This document shows, in pieces, positions 1 through 6,788 of a stretch of DNA of 22,246 nucleotides. Positions within the stretch are counted from its first letter, which is position 1. Every line of letters begins with the position of its first letter. The notes under the pieces are model-generated. The model ran no database searches and was not told the DNA's origin. It saw only the letters and a program-made list of their open reading frames with translations. Origin of the DNA: Selenomonadaceae bacterium UBA3796 (GTDB lineage: Bacteria; Bacillota; Negativicutes; Selenomonadales; Selenomonadaceae); assembly GCA_002369175.1 (NCBI GenBank), contig DFES01000079.1, positions 1-22,246 of the forward strand, in the 5' to 3' direction. A program made the position numbers and the translations under genes.

Positions 1-64
1 GATTCATACAGATGTGAACGAGGTTTTACACGAGCCTCTTACTGCAGAAATCTCCCCCGTATCT

Positions 65-598
65 CTAGTAATTCGCCGCAACCTGCTGGAAAAATGACTG
101 TGGATGGTCGCAGACGGGACACTTTGCCGGTGCCTCAGAAGCTTCACAGACGTACCCGCAGTTCAGGCACTGCCAAATAATCTTCTCACCCTTCTTGAAC
201 ACCCTGTCCTCCTCGATATTCTTGAGCAGGAGACGATACCGGGTTTCATGCTCTTTCTCGATATCTGCCACGGCCTCGAAGAGGCGGGCGATCTTCTCGA
301 AACCTTCCTCACGAGCTGTCTTTGCAAAGCCGGGGTACATGCTGGTCCATTCCTCGTTTTCACCGGCAGCGGCCGCCTTCAGATTTTCCTTGGTATCGCC
401 GATCCCTTCCACGAGTTTGAACCAGATTTTGGCATGCTCTTTCTCATTGTCCGCCGTCTCCTGGAAAATATTGGAAATCTGGACATAACCATCCTTCTTC
501 GCCTTTGATGCATAATAGGTGTACTTGTTGCGTGCCTGGGATTCACCTGCAAATGCCGCCCACAAATTCTTTTCCGTCTGCGATCCTTTCAGTTCCAT
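65..598 (-). CDS. rbr: Rubrerythrin
   Basis: Rubrerythrin is a cytoplasmic non-heme iron peroxidase that reduces hydrogen peroxide in anaerobes, using electrons passed through its rubredoxin-like domain. The 177-residue protein has the usual two-part layout. The N-terminal ferritin-like domain carries diiron ligands in two E-x-x-H motifs (E52-H55 and E114-H117) and the glutamate of GES near residue 19. The C-terminal rubredoxin-like domain has two C-x2-C pairs (C144/C147 and C160/C163). Length and layout match classical rubrerythrin. The ATG start follows an AAAGGAGA ribosome site. It lies 51 bases downstream of serS on the same strand with no convincing terminator between them, so read-through is possible. 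The 64 bases after its stop hold no feature I can support. Confidence 0.96.
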   Translation of the reverse strand: MELKGSQTEKNLWAAFAGESQARNKYTYYASKAKKDGYVQISNIFQETADNEKEHAKIWFKLVEGIGDTKENLKAAAAGENEEWTSMYPGFAKTAREEGFEKIARLFEAVADIEKEHETRYRLLLKNIEEDRVFKKGEKIIWQCLNCGYVCEASEAPAKCPVCDHPQSFFQQVAANY

Positions 599-649
599 TC
601 CAATCTCTCCTTTTCTTTACAACAGCTCATACATATACCTCAAAACGCC

Positions 650-1927
650 TCAAGGCTTTTTGATAACCTCCACACCTCCCATGTACGGAATCAGTGCTTT
701 CGGAACAATCACGGAACCATCCTCCTGCTGATAATTCTCCAAAATGGCGGCAACGGTACGCCCCACGGCCAGTCCTGACCCGTTCAAGGTATGGACGAAT
801 TCCGGTTTTGCCTTCGGTTCCCTGCGAAACTTGATATTCGCACGGCGAGACTGATAATCCATGCAATTCGAACAGGAAGAAATCTCCCGATACTTGTTCT
901 GGGCAGGGAACCACACTTCAATATCATAGGTCTTCGCCGAAGTGAAACTCATATCTCCCGTGCAGAGCTGCACAACATGATAAGGGAGTTCCAGAATGCG
1001 CAATACATCTTCGGCAGCATCTACCATGGATTCCAATTCATCCCATGAATCTTCCGGTTTCACGAACTTGATGAGTTCAACCTTGTTGAACTGATGCTGA
1101 CGGATAAGTCCGCGGGTATCCCTTCCGGCGCTTCCCGCCTCTGCCCGGAAACAGGCAGTATAGGCACTGTAGTATTCCGGCAGTTTTGCCCCATCAAGGA
1201 TTTCGTCCCGATGATAATTCGTGGTCGGCACCTCTGCCGTGGGCACCAGATAATAATCCAGACCTTCCAATTTAAACATATCCTCGGCAAATTTGGGAAG
1301 CTGCCCTGTACCGATCATGCTGTCCTTATTGGCAATGTAGGGAGCCAGCATCTCCGTATAGCCGTGCTTGTTTGCGTGAAGATCCATCATGAAATTAATG
1401 CAGGCACGCTCCAAACGAGCCCCCAAGCCCTTGTAGAATGTAAATCGGGCACCTGTTACCTTCGCTGCGCGATCCGCATCCAGGATATCGAGCTCCGCAC
1501 CGATATCCCAATGTTCCTTAGGTTCAAAAGCAAACGCGCGGGGAGTTCCCCATCTGCGCACCTCCGGATTCTCCGTATCATCCTTCCCGATGGGAACATC
1601 CGCCTTCGGCATGTTCGGGATGTGAAGAAGAATATCGCGAAGCTCCTCCTCCACTCCTTTGAGTTCCCCATCCAATGCGCTGATCCTGTCACCGACAGAC
1701 CGCATCTCAGCTACGATCTCATCGGCATTTTCGCCCTTTTTCTTCATGACGCTGATCTGTTTCGACACCGTATTGCGTCTGTTCTTGAGCTGCTCTACCT
1801 CTGCAAGAATGTCACGGCGCTTTTTCTCCAACTCAGCAAAATCATCCAGATTCAAAGGATTGTTCCGGTTCACCAGCATCTGGCGAACTTCATCAAGATG
1901 ATCCCTGACAAATTTCATATCCAGCAC
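650..1927 (-). CDS. serS: Serine--tRNA ligase
   Basis: This class II synthetase charges tRNA-Ser (and tRNA-Sec where present) with serine in the cytoplasm. The 425 residues match the bacterial family length. Residues about 28-100 form the N-terminal antiparallel coiled coil that grips the long variable arm of tRNA-Ser. The TAE serine-binding motif is at 230-232, class II motif 2 ([14 protein letters not shown]) at 260-273, and motif 3 ([16 protein letters not shown]) at 385-400. I chose the GTG start because GGAG lies 12 bases upstream; the ATG three codons later would sit 21 bases from it. No T-box motif (GGTGGNACCGCG) is visible in the leader. Instead, a repeat array ending in TATAAT lies about 36 bases upstream of the start codon. 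A tRNA-Ser gene lies 297 bases upstream on the same strand. Confidence 0.97.
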   Translation of the reverse strand: MLDMKFVRDHLDEVRQMLVNRNNPLNLDDFAELEKKRRDILAEVEQLKNRRNTVSKQISVMKKKGENADEIVAEMRSVGDRISALDGELKGVEEELRDILLHIPNMPKADVPIGKDDTENPEVRRWGTPRAFAFEPKEHWDIGAELDILDADRAAKVTGARFTFYKGLGARLERACINFMMDLHANKHGYTEMLAPYIANKDSMIGTGQLPKFAEDMFKLEGLDYYLVPTAEVPTTNYHRDEILDGAKLPEYYSAYTACFRAEAGSAGRDTRGLIRQHQFNKVELIKFVKPEDSWDELESMVDAAEDVLRILELPYHVVQLCTGDMSFTSAKTYDIEVWFPAQNKYREISSCSNCMDYQSRRANIKFRREPKAKPEFVHTLNGSGLAVGRTVAAILENYQQEDGSVIVPKALIPYMGGVEVIKKP

Positions 1928-1963
1928 GATTCACTCACACTCCATATCAAAACTTACTTAATT

Positions 1964-2197
1964 ATTATAACGCAATTGTTCAAGTTTTGCTATAGGCAAA
2001 ACATTCTTAATCAGCGTTTCGACAGATTTATTCTGTCATAACGCAATTGTTCAAGTTTTGCCATAGGCAAAACATTCTAATCAGCGTTTCGACAGATTTA
2101 TTCTGTCATAACGCAATCGCGACACGAAGTTAGTCCCTTGCGGGGATTCAAGCTTTGCCGTAGGCAAAATAAAAGGCGCTATTCATAACGCAACGTT
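1964..2197. repeat. Modular palindromic repeat array, left copy
   Basis: Two near-identical direct units start with AACGCAATTG at 1969 and 2040 (period 71, then 70 bases), followed by a variant unit at 2110 and a partial restart at 2187. Each short unit holds a 19-base palindrome (1984-2002 and 2055-2073, type GTTTTGCCATAGGCAAAAC) and a small hairpin GACAGATTTATTCTGTC (2021-2037 and 2091-2107). The variant unit contains a GCGACACGAAGTTAGTCCC...GGGGATT segment with a CCCT/GGGG stem (2135-2145) and a decayed palindrome at 2151-2170. The same modules recur in reverse at 4759-4894. On the minus strand the array ends in TATAAT (1969-1964) facing serS. This array fills most of the 296-base gap between serS and the tRNA gene. 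Confidence 0.85.
2170..2193 (-). terminator. Possible terminator of tRNA-Ser within the repeat array
   Basis: Read on the minus strand, GCGTTATGAATAGCGC can fold into a short stem followed by CTTTTATTTT. It lies about 30 bases beyond the 3' end of the tRNA. The stem is short and includes a G-T pair, so this is a tentative call. If real, the far end of the repeat array also acts as a terminator. Confidence 0.35.
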
Positions 2198-2223
2198 ACA
2201 AATAACACCCAATCCCCATAAAA

Positions 2224-2314
2224 TGGCGGAGAGTGAGAGATTCGAACTCTCGGTACGCTATCAACGCACACACGATTTCCAATCGTGCTCCTTCAACCAC
2301 TCGGACAACTCTCC
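2224..2314 (-). tRNA. tRNA-Ser (anticodon GGA)
   Basis: On the minus strand the acceptor arms GGAGAGT and ACTCTCC pair over 7 bp, followed by discriminator G and an encoded CCA. The anticodon stem CACGA/TCGTG encloses loop TTGGAAA, giving anticodon GGA, which reads serine UCC and UCU codons. The T arm is GAGAG-TTCGAAT-CTCTC. A long variable arm of about 19 bases with its own stem is typical of type II tRNA-Ser. Total length is 91 nt including CCA. Confidence 0.97.
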
Positions 2315-2381
2315 ACAATGCTCTACCAAGAAAGCTATTCAATTCCCACCGCAAGCAACAACCTCACTTGCGACAAGAAGT

Positions 2382-2410
2382 ATAATATCACGTTGCGCTC
2401 TTTCTGTCAA
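2382..2410 (-). promoter_or_regulatory. Promoter of tRNA-Ser
   Basis: On the minus strand TTGACA (2410-2405) is followed after 17 bases by TATTAT (2387-2382), close to the sigma-70/A consensus. Transcription would begin about 60 bases before the mature tRNA. The leader contains a small hairpin, CGCAAG/CTTGCG, that would be removed by tRNA processing. Confidence 0.85.
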
Positions 2411-2433
2411 CACTTTTTTTCAAAACATATTCT

Positions 2434-2470
2434 CCTGTGAGAAGGGAAGGAAAACTGCCCCTCTCACAGG
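2434..2470 (-). terminator. Terminator of the four-gene operon
   Basis: The inverted repeat CCTGTGAGAGGGG (2470-2458) / CCCTTCTCACAGG (2446-2434) pairs at 12 of 13 positions on the minus strand and overlaps the stop codon of the CheX-like gene. The following sequence is only moderately T-rich (AGAATATGTTTT). It separates this operon from the tRNA-Ser promoter. Confidence 0.65.
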
Positions 2471-3102
2471 AATTCATCGGATGACAGCACCACATAGAAC
2501 ACACCGAAATCCACGTAAACGCGAAGGATGAGCTGCTGATTCCCCTCCGGTGTCATGAGCCTCCCCCGACGGGGAACCTCCAGGTCGATTTCCTCGCCCT
2601 TTTCCGCCATCTGGCGGCTGAACACACCGTTCACGACATTGAGGAACTCTTCCAGGCTATCCACCGTCAGATCATCCTCCGGCCCGGAAACCTTTTCCAT
2701 GCTGTAGCGGGATGCCAATTCAAGAAACTGCGCATCCTCTGCCAGAATGCCGCTCACAATGCTCAAATCGCCACTCATGCGCTGGGAAACCGCATTGAAT
2801 ACATCGCTCTGCTCATGCTTGGGAACGGCTTCCAAATCAACCACCGCCGGTGCTTTCAAAAAGTCCATAAGAAACCCCATGAAAAGCTCCATATATTCGC
2901 TATACGACGCAGCTTCCAGCAAAAAATTCCCACCTGCCGCCTGACGTACCGCCGTTATGACAGGATGCTCATCCGCACAATCCGGGGAAGCCGCTGCTTC
3001 TTCGACAGCCTCAAAGCTCCGCTTTCGCAGAAGCTCCCCCATCTCCTCCCGCGAGAACCGTCCCTCATTCATGAGACGCTGCGCAAGGTATCGCCTATCC
3101 AT
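2464..3102 (-). CDS. CheX-like CheY-P phosphatase family protein
   Basis: CheC/CheX/FliY proteins dephosphorylate CheY-P. The family signature [D/S]-x3-E-x2-N is present once, as D148-S-L-E-E152-F-L-N155 in VDSLEEFLNVVNG, consistent with single-site CheX rather than two-site CheC. Residues about 55-205 look like the CheX fold. Residues 1-55 are a charged helical extension (MDRRYLAQRLMNEG...) not usual for CheX. The start chosen is ATG at 3102, which overlaps the stop of the upstream receiver gene by 8 bases (ATGGATAG) and has AGAGGG upstream. An in-frame start at 3153 would overlap that gene by 59 bases and is less likely. The overlap implies translational coupling, so the upstream receiver is the probable substrate. 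The product is 212 residues. No other chemotaxis genes are nearby. Confidence 0.8.
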   Translation of the reverse strand: MDRRYLAQRLMNEGRFSREEMGELLRKRSFEAVEEAAASPDCADEHPVITAVRQAAGGNFLLEAASYSEYMELFMGFLMDFLKAPAVVDLEAVPKHEQSDVFNAVSQRMSGDLSIVSGILAEDAQFLELASRYSMEKVSGPEDDLTVDSLEEFLNVVNGVFSRQMAEKGEEIDLEVPRRGRLMTPEGNQQLILRVYVDFGVFYVVLSSDEFL

Positions 3103-3478
3103 TCTTCTTGACCCTCTTGCGGATCTGCTCCACGGCTCTCTTGATCTGTTCACTGGTATAGGGCTTCTGAATGAAATCGATCGCCCCCATCTTCAAAGTC
3201 TGCATGAGTTTTTGGGGTGTGCCGGCTGAGGAAAGCATGACCACCGGAACATCCGGGCTCACCTCCCGAATGACCTGCAGTGCCTCAATCCCCCCCACCT
3301 CAGGCATGACAATATCCAAGATAACGCCATCCGGGTTCTCTTCCATTTCCTTCATGATGGCTTCCTTGCCATTCTCTGCCTCGATGACCTCGCAACCCAA
3401 TTCCTCAAGTTCTGCCCGAAGCTTCTTCCTCAAGAGCTTGGAATCATCCGAAATCAACAATTTCAATTTTCTATCCAA
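3095..3478 (-). CDS. CheY-like single-domain response regulator
   Basis: This 127-residue protein is a stand-alone receiver domain with no output domain. The acidic pocket D11/D12, phosphoacceptor D55 (VILDIVMPE), hydroxyl residue S83 (VVMLSSAG) and conserved K105 (FIQKPY) are all present, so phosphorylation should be possible. The start is TTG at 3478, supported by GGAGG eight bases upstream; no ATG is available at the N-terminus. It overlaps the CheX-like gene and follows the HAD gene after a 96-base gap. No histidine kinase lies in the window, so the partner must be encoded elsewhere. It could be a chemotaxis CheY or a separate signalling receiver; the adjacent CheX-like phosphatase favours a CheY-type role. 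Confidence 0.9.
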   Translation of the reverse strand: MDRKLKLLISDDSKLLRKKLRAELEELGCEVIEAENGKEAIMKEMEENPDGVILDIVMPEVGGIEALQVIREVSPDVPVVMLSSAGTPQKLMQTLKMGAIDFIQKPYTSEQIKRAVEQIRKRVKKNG

Positions 3479-3574
3479 AACTACCGCCTCCAGTCAAATT
3501 CCCTTCCAATCACCGTATATAGTTCGCCATAAAGAGCCGTTTTCCTCCATAGCCTCAAAAGAAAAGGATAAAAT

Positions 3575-4171
3575 TTACACCCATTCGTTCAATCTCCGGC
3601 ACAGCACCGCCTCATCTGAGGCCACGACATCTGCCACAGAAAGGACTCTGGCGGCAGGAACGTGCGTAAGAGCAGCAGCGACAGACCAGTCTGCCAGGCG
3701 CATCGCTTCGGCATCATTGTCTCCATCCCCGATAAAAATCACGGTATGACCCTCTTCCTGCAATTTATGCACAACACGCTCCTTGCACAAGACCCGGGAC
3801 AATTTCCGGATGCGGTTGTCCTCCACCACGGCTTCCGACGCATAGCATCTGCAGGAAAGCCTCCTGACAAGAAGCTCCACCCAGCATGACAGATTCCCCG
3901 TCACAATACAGCAGTTTTCCTCATGGGTCTGAATGAATTTCGCAATCAACGGATAGATTTCCACCTTCCCCAAAAGTTCGGCAACTCTGTCCACAGGCAG
4001 GTTCTTCAAAAGATTCACACGCCGGATAAAGGACTCTTCAAAGGGAACCTTGCCTGCGATGGTTTCCCGCGTCAGCTGCTCAACCCCTTCTATTGCAAAG
4101 GCATCTGCGATGAGAGGCAGGGTCTCCACCTTCGTAATCGTCCCGTCCAGATCAAACAGAAACTTCGTCAT
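3575..4171 (-). CDS. HAD-superfamily phosphatase, SerB-like
   Basis: A 198-residue soluble HAD hydrolase with all four motifs: I, DLDGT at 7-11 (nucleophile D7, acid/base D9); II, T91 in IVTGN; III, K130; and IV, GDGDND at 148-153. The helical cap inserted after motif I resembles the HAD-IB/phosphoserine phosphatase group. The substrate cannot be named from sequence. The ATG start abuts the stop of the upstream acetyltransferase gene (TGAATG), so the two are almost certainly translated together. The rest of the run downstream is the CheY/CheX pair, which does not suggest a substrate. Confidence 0.88.
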   Translation of the reverse strand: MTKFLFDLDGTITKVETLPLIADAFAIEGVEQLTRETIAGKVPFEESFIRRVNLLKNLPVDRVAELLGKVEIYPLIAKFIQTHEENCCIVTGNLSCWVELLVRRLSCRCYASEAVVEDNRIRKLSRVLCKERVVHKLQEEGHTVIFIGDGDNDAEAMRLADWSVAAALTHVPAARVLSVADVVASDEAVLCRRLNEWV

Positions 4172-4720
4172 TCACGGCTCCCCCGCATGCTCCATCCCCC
4201 GTTCCTTCCTGTCCCTGTATTCCCGGTCAAGAATGCCGAGTATCACAAGGTTCTCATAGACACCGTTCGTCAGGATGGTCTCGCGGATAAGACCCTCACG
4301 AACCATGCCCTCAGACTCGTAGAGATGCAGTGCTCTGGCATTGTAATCCTTGCAGTCCATCCATGCGCGGTGAGCTTTCAGCACATCGAAGGTCCATGCC
4401 TTGAGGAGCTTCATCGCCTCATGTCCGTACCCTCGCCCTTTCTTTCCGATGATGACATGGGTCCACTCGATTTCATGGGACGTGTTTTTGAGCCCGGACA
4501 CCCATAGATAGCCCACCGGCTCCCCTGAGTCCTTTTCCTCAACAATGATATCCATGCTTTCTTCCGGCGATCTGATAACCGCAAGATGAAGTTCCTCCGA
4601 AAAGGGCACAATAAATTTCAGATTTTCCGGCTCATATTCCAGTCCCATGATATAAGCTATATCACATTCCTCTGCCTGCCGCAATCTCAACCTGTTTCCG
4701 GTAACAAGTATCTTCGCCAT
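4172..4720 (-). CDS. GNAT family N-acetyltransferase, RimJ/RimL-like
   Basis: A 182-residue acetyl-CoA-dependent N-acetyltransferase. The acetyl-CoA pyrophosphate-binding motif A is visible as KKGRGYGHEA around residues 93-102 (R/Q-x-x-G-x-G type). The later segment DCKDYNARALHLYESEGM is the NxxAxxLYEKxGF-like motif B of the RimJ/RimL branch, which modifies protein N-termini, amino groups of amino acids or small molecules. The substrate is unknown. The ATG start follows GGAGGTGGGG. It is the first gene of a minus-strand run with the HAD, CheY-like and CheX-like genes. Its upstream edge lies just beside the right repeat array, and it is divergent from the glycosyltransferase. Confidence 0.9.
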   Translation of the reverse strand: MAKILVTGNRLRLRQAEECDIAYIMGLEYEPENLKFIVPFSEELHLAVIRSPEESMDIIVEEKDSGEPVGYLWVSGLKNTSHEIEWTHVIIGKKGRGYGHEAMKLLKAWTFDVLKAHRAWMDCKDYNARALHLYESEGMVREGLIRETILTNGVYENLVILGILDREYRDRKERGMEHAGEP

Positions 4721-4758
4721 TTCCCCACCTCCGCTCTCATTGTACCATAAAGGAAAAC

Positions 4759-4894
4759 GTTTTGCCTATGGCAAAACCTGAATCCCCACAGGGGACTAAC
4801 TCCGTGTCGCAATTGCGTTATGACAGGATGAACCTGTCGAAACGCCAATCGGTATGTTTTGCCTATGGCAAAACCTGAACAATTGCGTTATAAT
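4759..4894. repeat. Modular palindromic repeat array, right copy
   Basis: This array contains the same modules as 1964-2197 but in reverse order and strand. They are the 19-base palindrome GTTTTGCCTATGGCAAAAC (4759-4777 and again 4856-4874), the CCCC-ACA-GGGG stem (4784-4794) with the GACTAACTCCGTGTCGC segment, the AATTGCGTTATGA junction, and the hairpin GACAGGATGAACCTGTC (4822-4838). The array ends on the plus strand in AACAATTGCGTTATAAT, with TATAAT at 4889-4894, 35 bases from the glycosyltransferase ATG. Stem bases differ from the left copy in a pairing-preserving way. Confidence 0.85.
4889..4894 (+). promoter_or_regulatory. Possible -10 box at repeat end, upstream of glycosyltransferase
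   Basis: TATAAT matches the -10 consensus exactly. At 17-base spacing the -35 position reads TGGCAA, a poor match that lies inside the repeat palindrome. The same arrangement with TATAAT is found on the minus strand at 1969-1964 before serS. Promoter activity is inferred, not shown. Confidence 0.4.
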
Positions 4895-4928
4895 CAATTT
4901 GTTAATTTTGCGGGAAAGGGCGATTGCA

Positions 4929-6773
4929 ATGATAAAAATCTCCGCTTGCGTCATTACCAAAAACGAGGAGAATAACATCCTTCGCTGGCTCGACTGCGTG
5001 AAGAAGATCGCAGACGAAATCATCGTCGTCGACACAGGCTCAGAGGACCGCACAGTGGAACTGGCACGGAAAGAAGGCGCAGCAACGTATTATTTTGAAT
5101 GGTGCAATGATTTTTCCGCGGCAAAAAACTGTGCCCTGAGCAAAGCCACCGGGGACTGGATCATCTTTCTCGATGCGGACGAATACTTCGTCGAACCCAC
5201 AAAAGTGCGCCCTCTTCTGGAACGCATCCATGGGAATCGAAAAATCATTGGGGTCAGCAGTCCTCTTTACAACATCGATACCGACCGCAACGATGAAGTC
5301 AACACCACCGCTGTGCAAAACAGGATTTTCCGCAATGACAGGCATCTGCGCTACGAAGGGCGAATCCATGAGGACATCATTTATCGCGGAAAAAGAAATG
5401 TGTGCTTTGCCATGTCCGAGCTCACCATTTATCATACGGGCTATTCCTACCATCTGACCCGGGCAAAGAATCTGCGCAATCTGGAGCTTCTGCAGGCAGA
5501 CATCCGGAAATCCGGCGGCGAGGAACCACGACATTATTCCTACCTTTCCGTTACATATTTCAACCTGCAGCAATACGACAAAGCCATCCATTATGCAAAG
5601 CTTGCCGTCCAGTCGCGTGGGCAGGACGCAGAAAGCACCTTTGTGAAGCAGTATTGGATCTGGATAAAGTCGGAACGCCTGCGAAATGCGCCAAGCACAG
5701 TCCTGCAAGGCATCATTGATGCGGCACTGGCAGATCTGCCGGACTGCCCTGATTTCCTCTGGGAGGATGCCAAACTGGCGCTTCAGCGCCGTGATTTCAT
5801 ATCGGCGGAACAGAAACTTCTGCGGATCCTGGAAAAGGCAAAGGATAAGAACTTCATGCGCCGTTATGAATCAACCATCCACAATCAGCTGGCTGTCGTT
5901 CACGCCGCCCTCGGAAAGCTCTTCGACATGCAGGGCAGGACAGAGGAGGCCATTCTATGCTACAAAAAATCCCTGGAGAAAAGACCCTATGCGGAAAATG
6001 TGCTGAAGGATCTGCTCCATCTCCTTTCCGAACAGAATCCCAAGGACGCCATCTGTTGGCTTGACAGTGTGTATACATGGGAAAAGGACGGCGCTTTTCT
6101 GTCAAAATGCGTGGAACATCATCCTCGGGATGAAATCTACCTGCACTGCGTGCGCCCCGAAGAAAATTCTTATGAATCTTTCATGGGAAGGAAAGCCTAT
6201 TGGGAAGCGGCAAAAAACGCAGGAAGAACACTTTCCTTTCTTCGCGACAGCAGTTGCACGGGATCGTATGCTGTCCATTTCGCGGCAGCTGCAGGAAGAA
6301 ATCTCGTAATCGCCCTGCTCTCTGCGTCGGCAGAGGACTTTTCGGAATGCGCTGAGGAAATAAGTCTCCTGCCCAAGGGGATCCAGGACTGCCTCAATCG
6401 GTTTCACGGCAAAGTTTCCGAGCTTCCCGCAGAGGATGCGGATGCCTACCATGCCCTGTTGGATGAGCTCCTTCCCTATTGCACCTCAGAGATCACGGAT
6501 CGCCTTGGACTCCTGTCGAAGGATCTTGGTCCGCAGAATATCCTGCAAACAGCGGTCAGGCTCTTCGATTACGGACACTGGCCAACAGTGCTTGAGCTTT
6601 ACCGATATGTCCCCGATGAAAGCAAGGTTTCCCTGCCGGGATTCTGGTATTATACAGGCATCTGCCTCTTTCACTGCAAAGAAAAGGAACAGGCTCTAAC
6701 TCATCTCATGAAAGCCTCGGAACTCGGCATGAAAAGCCCTGATCTGAATTCCTATATTTCCTGGTGTTCCTGA
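4929..6773 (+). CDS. Family 2 glycosyltransferase with TPR-like repeats
   Basis: A 614-residue protein whose N-terminal ~230 residues form a GT-A/GT2 domain: SACVITKNEENNI at 5-17, VVDTGSEDRT at 33-42 for nucleotide-sugar binding, and the metal-binding D82-A-D84 in FLDADEYF. The rest is alpha-helical with TPR-like units, for example YFNLQQYDKAIHYAKLAV, a unit around MQGRTEEAILCYKKSLEKRP, and a C-terminal CLFHCKEKEQALTHLMKA. GT2-TPR proteins often glycosylate proteins or build surface polysaccharide; the acceptor here is unknown. ATG at 4929 follows GAAAGGG and begins the conserved domain. A longer frame from 4854 would read through the repeat array and is rejected. It has no signal peptide, so it is probably cytoplasmic. 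An MscS gene follows after 15 bases. Confidence 0.9.
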   Translation: MIKISACVITKNEENNILRWLDCVKKIADEIIVVDTGSEDRTVELARKEGAATYYFEWCNDFSAAKNCALSKATGDWIIFLDADEYFVEPTKVRPLLERIHGNRKIIGVSSPLYNIDTDRNDEVNTTAVQNRIFRNDRHLRYEGRIHEDIIYRGKRNVCFAMSELTIYHTGYSYHLTRAKNLRNLELLQADIRKSGGEEPRHYSYLSVTYFNLQQYDKAIHYAKLAVQSRGQDAESTFVKQYWIWIKSERLRNAPSTVLQGIIDAALADLPDCPDFLWEDAKLALQRRDFISAEQKLLRILEKAKDKNFMRRYESTIHNQLAVVHAALGKLFDMQGRTEEAILCYKKSLEKRPYAENVLKDLLHLLSEQNPKDAICWLDSVYTWEKDGAFLSKCVEHHPRDEIYLHCVRPEENSYESFMGRKAYWEAAKNAGRTLSFLRDSSCTGSYAVHFAAAAGRNLVIALLSASAEDFSECAEEISLLPKGIQDCLNRFHGKVSELPAEDADAYHALLDELLPYCTSEITDRLGLLSKDLGPQNILQTAVRLFDYGHWPTVLELYRYVPDESKVSLPGFWYYTGICLFHCKEKEQALTHLMKASELGMKSPDLNSYISWCS

Positions 6774-6788
6774 CAAGGAGGTTTTTTT

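Noticed and set aside
1..64. Terminator of rubrerythrin
   Set aside because: Only a four-base GAGG/CCTC stem without a T-tract is seen, too weak to call.
1094..2041. 315-codon open frame antisense to serS
   Set aside because: It covers conserved serS codons on the opposite strand, runs into the repeat array and shows no recognisable domain.
1969..2187. CRISPR array
   Set aside because: The tandem units are about 70 bases with internal palindromes and conserved throughout; there are no unique spacers and no cas genes.
1928..2223. T-box riboswitch before serS
   Set aside because: Common for Firmicute synthetases, but no GGTGGNACCGCG-type motif or specifier stem is visible; the gap is filled by the repeat array.
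3494..3550. 18-codon mini-ORF in the gap between the HAD and CheY-like genes (minus strand)
   Set aside because: Poor ribosome-site spacing, no similarity and too short to support; it may be chance.
4854..4928. Upstream extension of the glycosyltransferase reading frame
   Set aside because: It translates the repeat array; the GT2 domain begins at the ATG at 4929 with a ribosome site.
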